NCBI RefSeq assembly: GCF_023684405.1
Contig: NZ_JAGSOI010000005.1
Coordinates: 21,624 to 85,623, forward strand
Length of the DNA stretch: 64,000 bases
Direction of reading: 5' to 3'
Source: Methanococcoides seepicolus
Lineage (GTDB): Archaea; Halobacteriota; Methanosarcinia; Methanosarcinales; Methanosarcinaceae
How positions within the stretch are numbered: position 1 is the first letter of the stretch; the number at the start of each line of letters is the position of its first letter. The notes beneath the pieces are model-generated. The model saw only the letters and a list, made by a program, of their open reading frames with translations, was not told where the DNA came from and searched no databases. A program made the translations under genes and the position numbers. Shown here piece by piece: positions 39,395 to 48,858 of the stretch.

Positions 39395-40624
39395 TTATAC
39401 AGGCATACCGATCGCATTGATGTGTTCGACAAGTTCTTTGAAATTCTCAAATTCAATTTCAAGAACCTCTTTTTCAGTCATGCCGATCGACATCTCACCA
39501 TCAACGGTCAAGGATTCAGGGCCACGCCTTACCATCCTATCGACACCATCGGCAGAAAGTACAGCCTTTGCTTCGGGATCATGAACAAAGGCACGCCCAG
39601 GGATCAGCACTGTTTCTGTGACTTCGGAAAGATCGAGACCATTGAGGTCATCAATGGTTATCAGACAGCCAATATCCTTGTTAAGTCCGATTACATTAAC
39701 AGTGCCCCCGAGCTTGTCAAATATTTCGGACAGCCTGCCTGCAGCGACCTTACTTGTGAGGATCGTGGCCTTTTTTCGGACCTCAGGAAGTTGTGCCAGC
39801 AGGTCATCATGCAGACGTATGGCGAAAGGAGAACCTATAAGAGGATCTTCCAGAGGTGTGCCCGTGATCCTTAGATCGTGCTTGGATGCGGCTTCGCGAA
39901 CCATTTGGGTGAACTCATCCACAGTTTGGGTCTTGATGTTGTCCATTATTGGTGCGTTCTCAAGAATAAGGCCTTCTTCCCTTGAATTTGCAAATCGCAT
40001 TAGAATAGCACCTGTCGCACCCATCTCTTCGAGGTCACTCAATGTATTTTCAAGTACGGCACCATCGTTGATGCCCGGTATTACTACGATAGCAGCATAA
40101 ACCTCACAATTTGCACAGAACTCACGAAGCACGACCAATGAGATCTCTGGTTCAGGGTCGTTCATGTACTTTCCACGGATCACAGGATCGGTGGCAAATA
40201 CTGTGAATGAGACTTCAGTTACGCCGTTCTCGATAAAGAACGCGGCATCGTCTTCAGAGGTGAATCCTTTTCCACTTGTGTATCCAAGATGGATGGGTTT
40301 GCGGAACTGTGAGAGGAAGGTCACAAGTTCTTTGAGCTCAGGGTAACAACTGACATCGCCACCGCCACTTATTGTGATCTTCTCAAGGTCACCACTGCCA
40401 AAATGGATAGCTTGTGAGACCTCCCCCATGACATATTGAGCAGGTTTGAAACCGGAGTAGAGCTCTTTTACACCACGTGTACAATAGTCACACCCCTTTG
40501 AAAAAGGAAAACAATGTTTACAACCAAACGCAGGTACATCTTTCACTTTTTTGAAATAGCAATAACTGCAAAACCCACGGCAATCCACACCTGGGTTACC
40601 TCCAACATCCGCTACAATTTCCAT
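39395..40624 (-). CDS. mmp10: Methanogenesis marker 10 radical SAM protein, McrA arginine methylase
   Basis: 409 residues. Near the N-terminus the radical SAM cluster motif CRGFCSYC (Cys15, Cys19, Cys22, CX3CX2C) is followed by a second Cys group [16 protein letters not shown] (about 34-49), both hallmarks of Mmp10, and the SAM-binding segment [15 protein letters not shown]. Mmp10 is a cobalamin-dependent radical SAM enzyme that methylates the C-5 of a conserved arginine in McrA. Its location divergent from mcrBDCGA fits that role. The 420-bp spacer between them may hold both promoters. Confidence 0.93.
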   Translation of the reverse strand: MEIVADVGGNPGVDCRGFCSYCYFKKVKDVPAFGCKHCFPFSKGCDYCTRGVKELYSGFKPAQYVMGEVSQAIHFGSGDLEKITISGGGDVSCYPELKELVTFLSQFRKPIHLGYTSGKGFTSEDDAAFFIENGVTEVSFTVFATDPVIRGKYMNDPEPEISLVVLREFCANCEVYAAIVVIPGINDGAVLENTLSDLEEMGATGAILMRFANSREEGLILENAPIMDNIKTQTVDEFTQMVREAASKHDLRITGTPLEDPLIGSPFAIRLHDDLLAQLPEVRKKATILTSKVAAGRLSEIFDKLGGTVNVIGLNKDIGCLITIDDLNGLDLSEVTETVLIPGRAFVHDPEAKAVLSADGVDRMVRRGPESLTVDGEMSIGMTEKEVLEIEFENFKELVEHINAIGMPV

Positions 40625-41043
40625 ATCGATCGGAGATACCTTAATTTATGTGATACAAATCATTTGTGGTGTAAAAACGGGTAAGTCACATTGTGATTAT
40701 TATAACCTAATAAATTAAAATATATAGTGCCTAAATACACATTTGTTATTACAAATTGTTCAAAACGTATGTATTTTGTATGCGTGTTTGTATGTAATTA
40801 TTCAGACCCATACCAATCCCCATTAGAATTGTCCACGATTTCTCGAGATTGAGACGTGCCTTCATAATCCAAATGCAAAAGCTTAAACATAAAAACAGCA
40901 TTTCAATTTTGAATTGACTAGAAGGGACTACAATTGGAAATATAAAAAACACATTAATGGAGATCGGAAAGAACTTCCGACCATTAGTTCAATTATGTGA
41001 TTTCCAGGAAGAGTTCCCGTAATAAAATTAGGAGGAAATATAC
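40625..41043. promoter_or_regulatory. Divergent promoter region and long leader of the mcr operon
   Basis: A TATA box TTAAAATATATAG lies at about 40717-40730 on the plus strand, implying an mcr leader of about 290 nt. Just upstream, TCACA-T-TGTGA (40686-40696) is a perfect palindrome positioned for a regulator. The leader contains a 6-bp hairpin (TCGGAA/TTCCGA at 40964-40969 and 40975-40980, spacer AGAAC) and ends in GGAGG (41031-41035), 8-9 nt before the GTG of mcrB. The rest of the leader is AT-rich with no open frame. Promoter and site calls are from sequence alone. Confidence 0.55.
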
Positions 41044-42348
41044 GTGTCTGACAAAATAGACATATATGACGACAGAGGTACACTGTTGGAAAGCGATGTA
41101 GATATAAACGACCTCGCCCCAACATCTAATGCAGCAATCGGAAAGATCATCAAAGACACAAAGAGAACTGTTGCTATCAATCTTGCAGGTATCGAGAAAG
41201 GTCTCGCAACCGGCAAGTATGGTGGTAAAGGACGTCAGATTCTCGGACGCGATCTTAAGTATGATATCGTAGGGAACGCAGATGCTATCGCAGAGTCTGT
41301 TGCAAACCTTGTAAAGGTAAGCGATGATGACGACACACTCGTAAAAGTGATCGGTGGCGGAAAACAGCTTCTTGTGCAGGTTCCAAGCGCAAGAACAGAC
41401 GCTGGTGCTGACTTCGTTTCAGGAAGCACAGTAAGTGGCGCAGCTGTTGTAGAGACCATCATCAATACGTTCAACACCGACATGTTCGATGCACCACTCG
41501 TAAAGGGCGCTGTCTGGGGTAGCTACCCACAGACCATGGACATGAGCGGCGGTAACGTTGCATCAATTCTCAGCATACCACAGCAGAATGAAGGTCTCGG
41601 TTTCTCCCTTAGGAACATCATGACCAACCACGTCGCTGCTATCACAGGCAGAAAGGCAATGAACGCTGCTGCACTCTCCTCGATCTACGAGCAGGCAGGT
41701 ATGTTCGAGATGGGTAACGCAGTAGGTTCATTCAAGAGACACCAGTTGCTCGGATTCGCATATCAGGGCCTTAACGCTGACAACGTTGTCTACGACATAG
41801 TCAAAGAGAACGGTAAGAGCGGTACAATTGGTACAGTTATCGATACAGTTGTCGAGAAAGCACTCGACCTCGGCGTCATCGAAGTTGACCACGTAGCACC
41901 ATCCGGATACAAATTCTACAAAGCAAATGACGTTTCCATGTGGAACGCATGCACAGCAGCTGGTCAGCTCGCAGCTACACTCGTAAACTGTGGAGCAGGC
42001 AGAGCAGCTCAGAACGTGTCATCAACCATCCTGTACTTCAACGATATAATCGAGAAGGAAACAGGCCTTCCTGGCTGTGACATGGGTAGAGCACAGGGTA
42101 CTGGAGTCGGATTCTCTTTCTTCAGCCACTCAATCTACGGCGGTGGAGGTCCAGGTATCTTCAACGGTAACCACGTTGTAACAAGACACTCCAGAGGATT
42201 CGCAATTCCTTGTGTATCCGCTGCATGTTCAATTGACGCAGGTACTCAGATGATAACTATCGAAAAGACATCTGCACTTGTCGGAAATGTGTTCGGTTCA
42301 ATCGAAGAATTCAGAGAGCCAATCAAGGCAGTTGCAGGGGCGCTCTAA
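41044..42348 (+). CDS. mcrB: Methyl-coenzyme M reductase subunit beta
   Basis: 434 residues, starting with GTG (MSDKIDIYDDRGTLLES). It is one of the three structural subunits of MCR, which releases methane from methyl-CoM and CoB. Conserved segments include GRDLKYDIVGNADAIAESVA and NIMTNHVAAITGRKAMNAAA, and near the end SIYGGGGPGIFNGNHVVTRH. Length is that of Methanosarcinaceae McrB. First gene of mcrBDCGA. Confidence 0.98.
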   Translation: MSDKIDIYDDRGTLLESDVDINDLAPTSNAAIGKIIKDTKRTVAINLAGIEKGLATGKYGGKGRQILGRDLKYDIVGNADAIAESVANLVKVSDDDDTLVKVIGGGKQLLVQVPSARTDAGADFVSGSTVSGAAVVETIINTFNTDMFDAPLVKGAVWGSYPQTMDMSGGNVASILSIPQQNEGLGFSLRNIMTNHVAAITGRKAMNAAALSSIYEQAGMFEMGNAVGSFKRHQLLGFAYQGLNADNVVYDIVKENGKSGTIGTVIDTVVEKALDLGVIEVDHVAPSGYKFYKANDVSMWNACTAAGQLAATLVNCGAGRAAQNVSSTILYFNDIIEKETGLPGCDMGRAQGTGVGFSFFSHSIYGGGGPGIFNGNHVVTRHSRGFAIPCVSAACSIDAGTQMITIEKTSALVGNVFGSIEEFREPIKAVAGAL

Positions 42349-42384
42349 TACAAGTGTTCTAACAGATCTCAAAGGTAATACATA

Positions 42385-42873
42385 ATGGTCGATCCTACTA
42401 CGAATTTAGAAGATCTCATTCAGATCGAGATATGTCCAGCACGGTTTCTGAGTCCGGAGACCGCACAGGAACTACTCAATGAACTGAGCAATATCGAAGG
42501 TATCACAAGGGCATTCGTACATGGCCCAAGGTTGCCAAAGACCGTGCCATACGGACCGGCAACCGGACACGATGTTGATCACAAGTTCAGTAAAAATATC
42601 CAGATCGGTGAAACGGAAATGGACCTTGCTGTAATTGTTGGCCGCATAAGGCTGGAGATCCTTAACGAAGAAGTCAGAGACAACATCAGAAAAGTGTGCG
42701 AGCGAACACTACCGATGGGCTATGAGTTCCGGGAAGGACTTTTCATACAAAAGAGGCAAACCGTTTCAGACTATGCAAAACGCGGACCTGATGCTGACCC
42801 AACTACTTTAGGGCTAGCTGATCCGAAAGGAAAGGTCGGAAATCGTGTCTGTATGTTAAATCCAGCGGAGTGA
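42385..42873 (+). CDS. mcrD: Methyl-coenzyme M reductase operon protein D
   Basis: 162 residues. McrD, encoded in all mcr operons, is not part of the purified enzyme; it has been reported to interact with MCR and is thought to help with assembly or with delivery of F430. The GIPD-like signature LPKTVPYGPATGHDVDHKFS and the ending PKGKVGNRVCMLNPAE match the family. Its stop overlaps the GTG start of mcrC. Confidence 0.95.
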   Translation: MVDPTTNLEDLIQIEICPARFLSPETAQELLNELSNIEGITRAFVHGPRLPKTVPYGPATGHDVDHKFSKNIQIGETEMDLAVIVGRIRLEILNEEVRDNIRKVCERTLPMGYEFREGLFIQKRQTVSDYAKRGPDADPTTLGLADPKGKVGNRVCMLNPAE

Positions 42874-43481
42874 TCGATTTGTTCGACCGGGAAACACAAG
42901 TTGTAGATTGCAGGCACGGAATGGGCCTTGGTCGAGGAGGAGGACTCGCACAGCGCGGTACACTCTCTGAGACAGGACGCCCCGATGTCATCGCAGTTGC
43001 AATGAGCCCGGGAAGACGACATATCACAAAGCCGATATGTGAACTCACATACGGCATGCGCAGGGAGGAGATACAGGTCAGCGTACTGGTACTGAATTCT
43101 GGATCCGGCATTCCTGATACTCCTATGAGATCAGGTTCATTCGGGATAACACCTGAAGAGGTTGCCCAGATATCCAGACATAAACTGGCTGTCATCCATA
43201 CCGGAAACATACGGGATCACGTGGTTAAGAAAGTAAGGGAAATTCTAAAAGAAGCAGATACCCCGGCAATAATCGTCTGTCAAGCAAACATTGATTTTGA
43301 GGATCTTGCAAGGGTGGGAATAAAGACCAAGATTGTAAAGCCAAAAAGTGACGAGATCCAGACGAAAGGTAAAGTCATGGATATCGTTACAGGCATCACA
43401 AGAGGTGAATCCTGTTCAAGGGATAAACTAAACGAACTTGTGAAGGCCGTTAAAACTACAATGAGATCGATCGATAATTAA
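42870..43481 (+). CDS. mcrC: Methyl-coenzyme M reductase operon protein C
   Basis: 203 residues. The region VVDCRHGMGLGRGGGLAQRG near the N-terminus and TGNIRDHVVKKVREILKEAD are typical of McrC, a component of the ATP-dependent complex that activates the nickel of F430. The start is GTG at 42870, overlapping the mcrD stop. An AGGAG site lies just downstream of its stop, in front of mcrG. Confidence 0.94.
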   Translation: MIDLFDRETQVVDCRHGMGLGRGGGLAQRGTLSETGRPDVIAVAMSPGRRHITKPICELTYGMRREEIQVSVLVLNSGSGIPDTPMRSGSFGITPEEVAQISRHKLAVIHTGNIRDHVVKKVREILKEADTPAIIVCQANIDFEDLARVGIKTKIVKPKSDEIQTKGKVMDIVTGITRGESCSRDKLNELVKAVKTTMRSIDN

Positions 43482-43494
43482 GGAGTGTTATAAC

Positions 43495-44241
43495 ATGGCA
43501 TACGAAGCACAGTATTATCCAGGTGCAACATCCGTTGCAGAGAACAGAAGAAAACACATGTCCGGTAAGGTAGAGAAACTCAGGGAAGTCTCTGATGATG
43601 ATCTGACCTTAGTACTCGGACACCGTGCACCAGGTAGCGACTACCCAAGCACACACCCTCCACTCGCTGAGATGGGTGAACCAGAATGTTCAGTCAGAGA
43701 GATGGTCGAAGCAACACCAGGCGCTAAAGCCGGTGACAGGGTAAGGTACGTTCAGTTCGTTGACTCAATGTACAACGCACCTTCAACCCCATACTTCAGA
43801 TCCTACGCAGTAGCTATCAACTACAGAGGTGTCGACCCAGGTACACTTTCCGGTCGTCAGGTCGTAGAAGCTCGTGAAAGAGATATGGAAGAGGTCGCAA
43901 AGTTCCAGCTCGAGACAGAAATGACCTGCCCGGCACTTGCAAGTCTTCGTGGCGCAACAGTGCACGGCCACTCACTCCGTCTCCCAGAAGACGGTATCAT
44001 GTTCGATATGCTCGACAGATGCCGCCTTGAGAACGGCGTAGTAATTATGCACAAGGACCAGGTAGGAAGAGCTATCGATAAAAAGGTCGACTTCGGAAAA
44101 CCAATGTCCGAGGAAGAAGCTGCAAAGAGAACCACAATCTACCGTGTGGATAATGTTGCATTCAGAGATGACGCAGAGGTCATCGAATGGGTCCACACAA
44201 TATTTGAGAAGAGAACCGCATATGGATTCAAGCCAGAGTAA
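43495..44241 (+). CDS. mcrG: Methyl-coenzyme M reductase subunit gamma
   Basis: 248 residues. The N-terminus [20 protein letters not shown] and the segments [19 protein letters not shown] and [18 protein letters not shown] are strongly conserved McrG sequence; the gamma subunit contributes residues to the coenzyme-M site. AGGAG lies about 7 nt upstream of the ATG. It is followed by mcrA after 14 nt. Confidence 0.98.
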   Translation: MAYEAQYYPGATSVAENRRKHMSGKVEKLREVSDDDLTLVLGHRAPGSDYPSTHPPLAEMGEPECSVREMVEATPGAKAGDRVRYVQFVDSMYNAPSTPYFRSYAVAINYRGVDPGTLSGRQVVEARERDMEEVAKFQLETEMTCPALASLRGATVHGHSLRLPEDGIMFDMLDRCRLENGVVIMHKDQVGRAIDKKVDFGKPMSEEEAAKRTTIYRVDNVAFRDDAEVIEWVHTIFEKRTAYGFKPE

Positions 44242-44255
44242 GCGAGGTGAGAAAA

Positions 44256-45974
44256 ATGGCAGATGATAGAAAGAGAATGTTCCAGAAAGATCTGGAAATC
44301 AAATTCACAAAAGCACACGGCGACAACAAGATGGAAGGCGGAGAGATCACTGACAAGAAAGTGACCTACTACCGTCTTGGTGTAGACCAGAACCCAAGAA
44401 AGGTCGAAATGAGGAAGGCAGGCCAGGAAATGGCTGACAAGAGAGGTCTTGTTGGTTACAATCCTATGATGCACTGTGGTGGTATACCACTCGGTCAGAG
44501 AGCACTTACACCTTCCTTCATTTCCGGTACTGACATCATGGTCGAGTCCGATGATCTTCACTACGTCAACAACGCTGCAATGCAGCAGATGTGGGATGAC
44601 ATCAGAAGAACCACAATTGTCGGTATGGACATGGCTCACGAGACACTCGAGAAGCGTCTCGGTATAGAAGTCACACCAGAAACGATCAACCACTACCTTG
44701 AAGTGCTCAACCACGCACTCCCTGGCGGAGCAGTTGTTCAGGAGCACATGGTCGAAACACACCCAGCTCTTGTAGATGACTGTTACTGTAAGATCTTCAC
44801 CGGTGACGACGAGCTTGCAGATGAGATCGATGACCAATTCCTCATCAACATCAACAAGCAGTTCCCAGAGGAACAGGCAGAAGCACTCAAAGCAGCTATT
44901 GGAAAGACAACCTGGCAGGCAGCACACATCCCAACCGTTGTAAGCAGAACAACAGATGGTGCACAGACCTCAAGGTGGATGGCAATGCAGGTCGGTATGT
45001 CCTTCATCGCAGCATACAACATGTGTGCTGGTGAAGCAGCAGTAGCTGACCTTTCATACGCAGCAAAGCATGCTGGTGTTATCTCAATGGGAGATATGCT
45101 TCCAGCAAGACGTGCTCGTGGACCAAACGAGCCTGGTGGAATTTCCTTCGGTCACATGGCTGATATCATTCAGACAAGCCGTGTTGACGCAGAAGATCCA
45201 GCACACGTAGCTCTCGAGGTAGTAGGTGCAGGATGTATGCTCTACGATCAGATCTGGCTCGGTTCATACATGTCTGGTGGTGTCGGTTTCACACAGTACG
45301 CAACCGCTGCATACACCAACAACATCCTTGATGACAACATCTACTACAACGTTGACTACATCAACGACAAGTACGATGGTGCAGCAAACAAGGGTACCGA
45401 CAACAAGGTCAAGGCAACAATGGATGTTGTCAAGGACATCGCAACAGAGTCCACGATATATGGTATCGAGAACTACGAGAAGTACCCAACCGCACTCGAA
45501 GACCACTTCGGTGGTTCCCAGAGAGCAACAGTACTCTCCGCAGCAGCAGGTAGTGCAACAGCACTCGCAACCGGAAACGGAAACGCTGGTCTTTCCGGAT
45601 GGTACCTTTCAATGTACCTGCACAAGGAAGCACTCGGACGTCTTGGTTTCTTCGGTTTCGACCTGCAGGACCAGTGTGGTGCTGCAAACGTATTCTCCTT
45701 CCAGTCCGACGAAGGTCTGCCTGTTGAGCTCCGTGGTCCAAACTACCCTAACTACGCAATGAATGTAGGTCACCAGGGCGGTTACGCCGCAATCACTTCA
45801 GCAGCACACGCAGGACGTGGAGATGCATGGGCAGTCAACCCACTGATCAAGGTCTGCTTCGCAGATGACATGCTTCCATTCGACTTCACCGCTCCAAGGA
45901 AAGAGTTCGGTAGAGGCGCATTGAAAGAGTTCGAGCCAGCTGGTGAGAGATCCCTCATCATCCCGGCAAAATAA
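44256..45974 (+). CDS. mcrA: Methyl-coenzyme M reductase subunit alpha
   Basis: 572 residues from the ATG at 44256 (MADDRKRMF); the frame opens 3 codons earlier. McrA binds nickel-F430 and carries the unusual modified residues: His272 in YAAKHAGV (N-methylhistidine), Arg286 in [14 protein letters not shown] (5-methylarginine, the Mmp10 target), Gly467 in [10 protein letters not shown] (thioglycine), Asp472 and Cys474 (S-methylcysteine). Assignments are by alignment to known MCRs and are within one or two residues. The McrA hallmark [20 protein letters not shown] is present. The operon ends here with a strong hairpin. Confidence 0.98.
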   Translation: MADDRKRMFQKDLEIKFTKAHGDNKMEGGEITDKKVTYYRLGVDQNPRKVEMRKAGQEMADKRGLVGYNPMMHCGGIPLGQRALTPSFISGTDIMVESDDLHYVNNAAMQQMWDDIRRTTIVGMDMAHETLEKRLGIEVTPETINHYLEVLNHALPGGAVVQEHMVETHPALVDDCYCKIFTGDDELADEIDDQFLININKQFPEEQAEALKAAIGKTTWQAAHIPTVVSRTTDGAQTSRWMAMQVGMSFIAAYNMCAGEAAVADLSYAAKHAGVISMGDMLPARRARGPNEPGGISFGHMADIIQTSRVDAEDPAHVALEVVGAGCMLYDQIWLGSYMSGGVGFTQYATAAYTNNILDDNIYYNVDYINDKYDGAANKGTDNKVKATMDVVKDIATESTIYGIENYEKYPTALEDHFGGSQRATVLSAAAGSATALATGNGNAGLSGWYLSMYLHKEALGRLGFFGFDLQDQCGAANVFSFQSDEGLPVELRGPNYPNYAMNVGHQGGYAAITSAAHAGRGDAWAVNPLIKVCFADDMLPFDFTAPRKEFGRGALKEFEPAGERSLIIPAK

Positions 45975-45986
45975 TTTCAACAACCT

Positions 45987-46012
45987 AAAAAGCAGGCATT
46001 TGCCTGCTTTTT
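45987..46012 (+). terminator. Intrinsic-type terminator of the mcr operon
   Basis: AAAAAGCAGGCA-TT-TGCCTGCTTTTT is a perfect 12-bp hairpin starting 13 nt after the mcrA stop, followed by a long T-rich run (to about 46030). It is the strongest terminator-like element in the window and is well placed to define the 3' end and stability of the abundant mcr mRNA. Confidence 0.85.
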
Positions 46013-46226
46013 TCTTCTTTTTTTATTTTTTAGGGAAATTTTATCTGTAAATTATTATTTTGAATAGCAGAAGCTTTTCGCCTGAATGCTATAAACTGTA
46101 AAAATCCCTGAATAAATCGTTAATTATATCAGTAAAGTAATCATCATCCAAAGCATTCAAACAGCATTGGATAAATGCAATTCTTTAATATTCGAACATC
46201 ATAATTCACACAAGGGTGATCACTTC

Positions 46227-47576
46227 ATGGCCACAGACATAGAACAAAAGGTAATGGAAGCAAAAATGGCATCCATCGTACTTGCAAGTGTAGACACTCA
46301 GACAAAGGATAACGCTCTGGAAGCTATGGCAAAAGCACTTGATGCCAACCGTAACAAGATACTGGAAGCGAACAAAGCCGACCTTGAAGAAGCTGAAAGG
46401 ATGAAAAACGAAGGCAAGCTTTCACAGGCACTTGTCGATCGTTTGAAAGTGACCGACCCCAAGATCGATGGTATGATCAGTGGCATACGGGATGTCATAA
46501 AACTGGAAGACCCATCCGGCAGGACAATAAAGACACTTGAACTCGACAAAGGGCTTGAACTCTATCAGGTCAGCTCCCCGATCGGCCTCATTGGAGTTAT
46601 TTTTGAATCCAGACCCGATGTGGTACCACAGGTCATGTCCCTTTGCCTTAAAAGTGGTAATGCAACAGTGTTCAAAGGCGGAAGTGAAGCACTGAACTCG
46701 AACCGTGTCATATTCAATATACTTGTAGAAGCTCTGGAAAACACCCAGGGAATACCAAAAGGTGCATTCCAGCTCATGGAAACAAGAGAAGAAGTAATGG
46801 ACATTCTTGCTCTTGACGAATACATCGACCTTCTTATCCCACGTGGCTCTAACGACTTCGTGAAGTTCATACAGGACAATACCAAGATATCAGTATTAGG
46901 ACATGCAGATGGTATCTGCCATGTATATGTTGATACTGATGCTGACCTGAACAAAGCCTATGATGTCTGTTTTGACTCAAAGGTACAATATCCTGCAGTA
47001 TGCAACGCAATGGAAACCCTGCTCATAAACAGGGAAATAGCCGAAGATTTCCTGCCAGAGATGATAAAAAGATATGAGGAGGCAGGAGTTGAGCTTCGTT
47101 TTGATGAAGGATCATACGCCATAGCAGAAAAACTTGGCAACACGAACATTGCAAAAGCAACCGAAAATGACTGGAAGACCGAATACAACGACTTTATCCT
47201 CTCCATCAAGCTCGTGGATTCAATTGAAGAGGCTATCGACCACATCAACAAGTACGGTTCACACCATACAGATGCGATCATCACCGAGAACAAAGCAAAG
47301 AGAAAACAGTTCATCGCCCTTGTCGACTCATCCAGTGTAATGGTGAACGCATCCACACGATTCGCAGACGGATTCCGTTATGGAAAAGGAGCAGAGGTCG
47401 GGATCAGCACCAACAAGATACACGCCCGCGGCCCCGTGGGAATGGAAGGACTTGTCATTTACAAATATGTGCTTCTTGGAAATGGTGATAAGGTCGCAAC
47501 CTATGCAGGAGACACTCCAAGACCATTTACGCACAAAGAACTTGACCGCAAGCTCTCCGACATTATCAACGAATGA
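46227..47576 (+). CDS. proA: Gamma-glutamyl phosphate reductase
   Basis: 449 residues from the ATG at 46227 (MATDIEQKVMEAKMASIVLA), with GGGTGAT upstream; an in-frame ATG at 46167 is less likely. The enzyme reduces gamma-glutamyl phosphate to glutamate semialdehyde in proline synthesis. Conserved features are IGVIFESRPDVVPQVMSLCL, LKSGNATVFKGGSEA, the aldehyde dehydrogenase-type catalytic Cys in VQYPAVCNAMETLL and HARGPVGMEGLVIYKY. proB follows after 26 nt, so the two form a proline operon; proC is not here. Confidence 0.95.
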   Translation: MATDIEQKVMEAKMASIVLASVDTQTKDNALEAMAKALDANRNKILEANKADLEEAERMKNEGKLSQALVDRLKVTDPKIDGMISGIRDVIKLEDPSGRTIKTLELDKGLELYQVSSPIGLIGVIFESRPDVVPQVMSLCLKSGNATVFKGGSEALNSNRVIFNILVEALENTQGIPKGAFQLMETREEVMDILALDEYIDLLIPRGSNDFVKFIQDNTKISVLGHADGICHVYVDTDADLNKAYDVCFDSKVQYPAVCNAMETLLINREIAEDFLPEMIKRYEEAGVELRFDEGSYAIAEKLGNTNIAKATENDWKTEYNDFILSIKLVDSIEEAIDHINKYGSHHTDAIITENKAKRKQFIALVDSSSVMVNASTRFADGFRYGKGAEVGISTNKIHARGPVGMEGLVIYKYVLLGNGDKVATYAGDTPRPFTHKELDRKLSDIINE

Positions 47577-47602
47577 TGATAAAAAGCATGTGAGGTAGCA
47601 CT

Positions 47603-48730
47603 TTGACCAATAGAAAAGAGATATTCGGTGATGCCGAAAAGATCGTTGTTAAAATAGGCACAACTTCCATAAGCAAGGAAGATGGCAGTCTTGATAACGA
47701 ATTCATGGATACGATAGCATCACAGGTATCTGAGCTGCATAGAGCCGGAAAAGAGATAATACTGGTAAGTTCCGGTTCCATAGGAATAGGTATTGAAATA
47801 CTCGACCTTGGATGTCGTCCGAAAGAGATACCAGTACGCCAGGCTGCCGCTGCTGTGGGGCAGGGAGTCCTCATGCAGCACTGGACAGAAGCATTCCAAA
47901 AATATGGTTTGAATGTAGCACAGATCCTGCTAACATACGATTCATTCACCAACCGCCTGACCTACCTCAACCTCAGGAACAGTATTTCCACTCTTTTGAG
48001 CTATGGGGTCATCCCCATAATCAACGAGAACGATCCCATCTGCGTACATGAGATAGAAGCAACCCTTGGGGATAACGATAAACTTTCAGCGATGGTCGCC
48101 AGCAAGATGGAAGCAGACCTGTTAATACTCTTTACAGATATCGAGGGCCTTTATGACAAGAATCCAAAAAGACACGATGATGCAGTTCTACTGAGGACCG
48201 TTGAAGAGATAACCCCCACCATCGAAAGCTATGGCGGAAACCCGACGAGCATGAAAGGTGTCGGAGGTATGAGGACAAAGATAGAGGCCGCTAAGATCTG
48301 CAATATGTCAGGCTGCTACATGGTTATCGCAAACAGCAATGTCAATAAAGGTATCCGAAGAATACTGGATGGCGAAGAGATAGGAACCCTGTTCCTCACC
48401 AATCAGTTCGTACTCAAGAATCGCATACGTTGGATAATCCTTGCCAGATCGTCGGGAACCATCGTAGTAGATGACGGTGCAAAAGAAGCATTGACAAAGA
48501 GAATGAGTCTACTTCCCTCAGGAGTTCTCGATATTGCAGGTACTTTTGACCGAGGTGACATTGTAAAACTTGAATGTGACGGTTTTGTTTTCGGTAAAGG
48601 GATAACGGATTACACATCCGAAGAACTGAAAGCTATCAAAGGAAAACAGACCAACGAGATAGCAGATATACTCGGATACAAGAACTATGATCATGTGGTT
48701 CAAAAAGACAATATTGGCCTGTTCAAATGA
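47603..48730 (+). CDS. proB: Glutamate 5-kinase with PUA domain
   Basis: 375 residues. The amino-acid-kinase domain holds VVKIGTTSISKEDGSLD, LVSSGSIGIGIEILDL, IINENDPICVHE, FGDNDKLSA-type EATLGDNDKLSAMVASKMEA and MKGVGGMRTKIEAAKI; a C-terminal PUA domain (about 280-370) makes the long form seen in Bacteria and methanogens. The product is gamma-glutamyl phosphate, the ProA substrate. TTG start with TGAGGT upstream. Confidence 0.95.
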   Translation: MTNRKEIFGDAEKIVVKIGTTSISKEDGSLDNEFMDTIASQVSELHRAGKEIILVSSGSIGIGIEILDLGCRPKEIPVRQAAAAVGQGVLMQHWTEAFQKYGLNVAQILLTYDSFTNRLTYLNLRNSISTLLSYGVIPIINENDPICVHEIEATLGDNDKLSAMVASKMEADLLILFTDIEGLYDKNPKRHDDAVLLRTVEEITPTIESYGGNPTSMKGVGGMRTKIEAAKICNMSGCYMVIANSNVNKGIRRILDGEEIGTLFLTNQFVLKNRIRWIILARSSGTIVVDDGAKEALTKRMSLLPSGVLDIAGTFDRGDIVKLECDGFVFGKGITDYTSEELKAIKGKQTNEIADILGYKNYDHVVQKDNIGLFK

Positions 48731-48858
48731 ACGTTCGTCTTAAATAAACATGCATTGTTTCAAACAACAATAATGTCAGGTAATTGAACGACCATAAACT
48801 TATTATAATTTTTATTTTATTGTAAGCACCCATAGAGACAAAAACCAAAGGTGCAGTA

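Noticed and set aside
44139..44927. 262-codon minus-strand frame opposite mcrG/mcrA
   Set aside because: Antisense of two essential genes; Cys/Val/Leu-rich composition is a product of the complementary codons, not a membrane protein.
45226..45762. 178-codon plus-strand frame inside mcrA
   Set aside because: It lies in another frame of mcrA, and its Ser/Thr/Gln-rich composition arises from the codon bias of mcrA.
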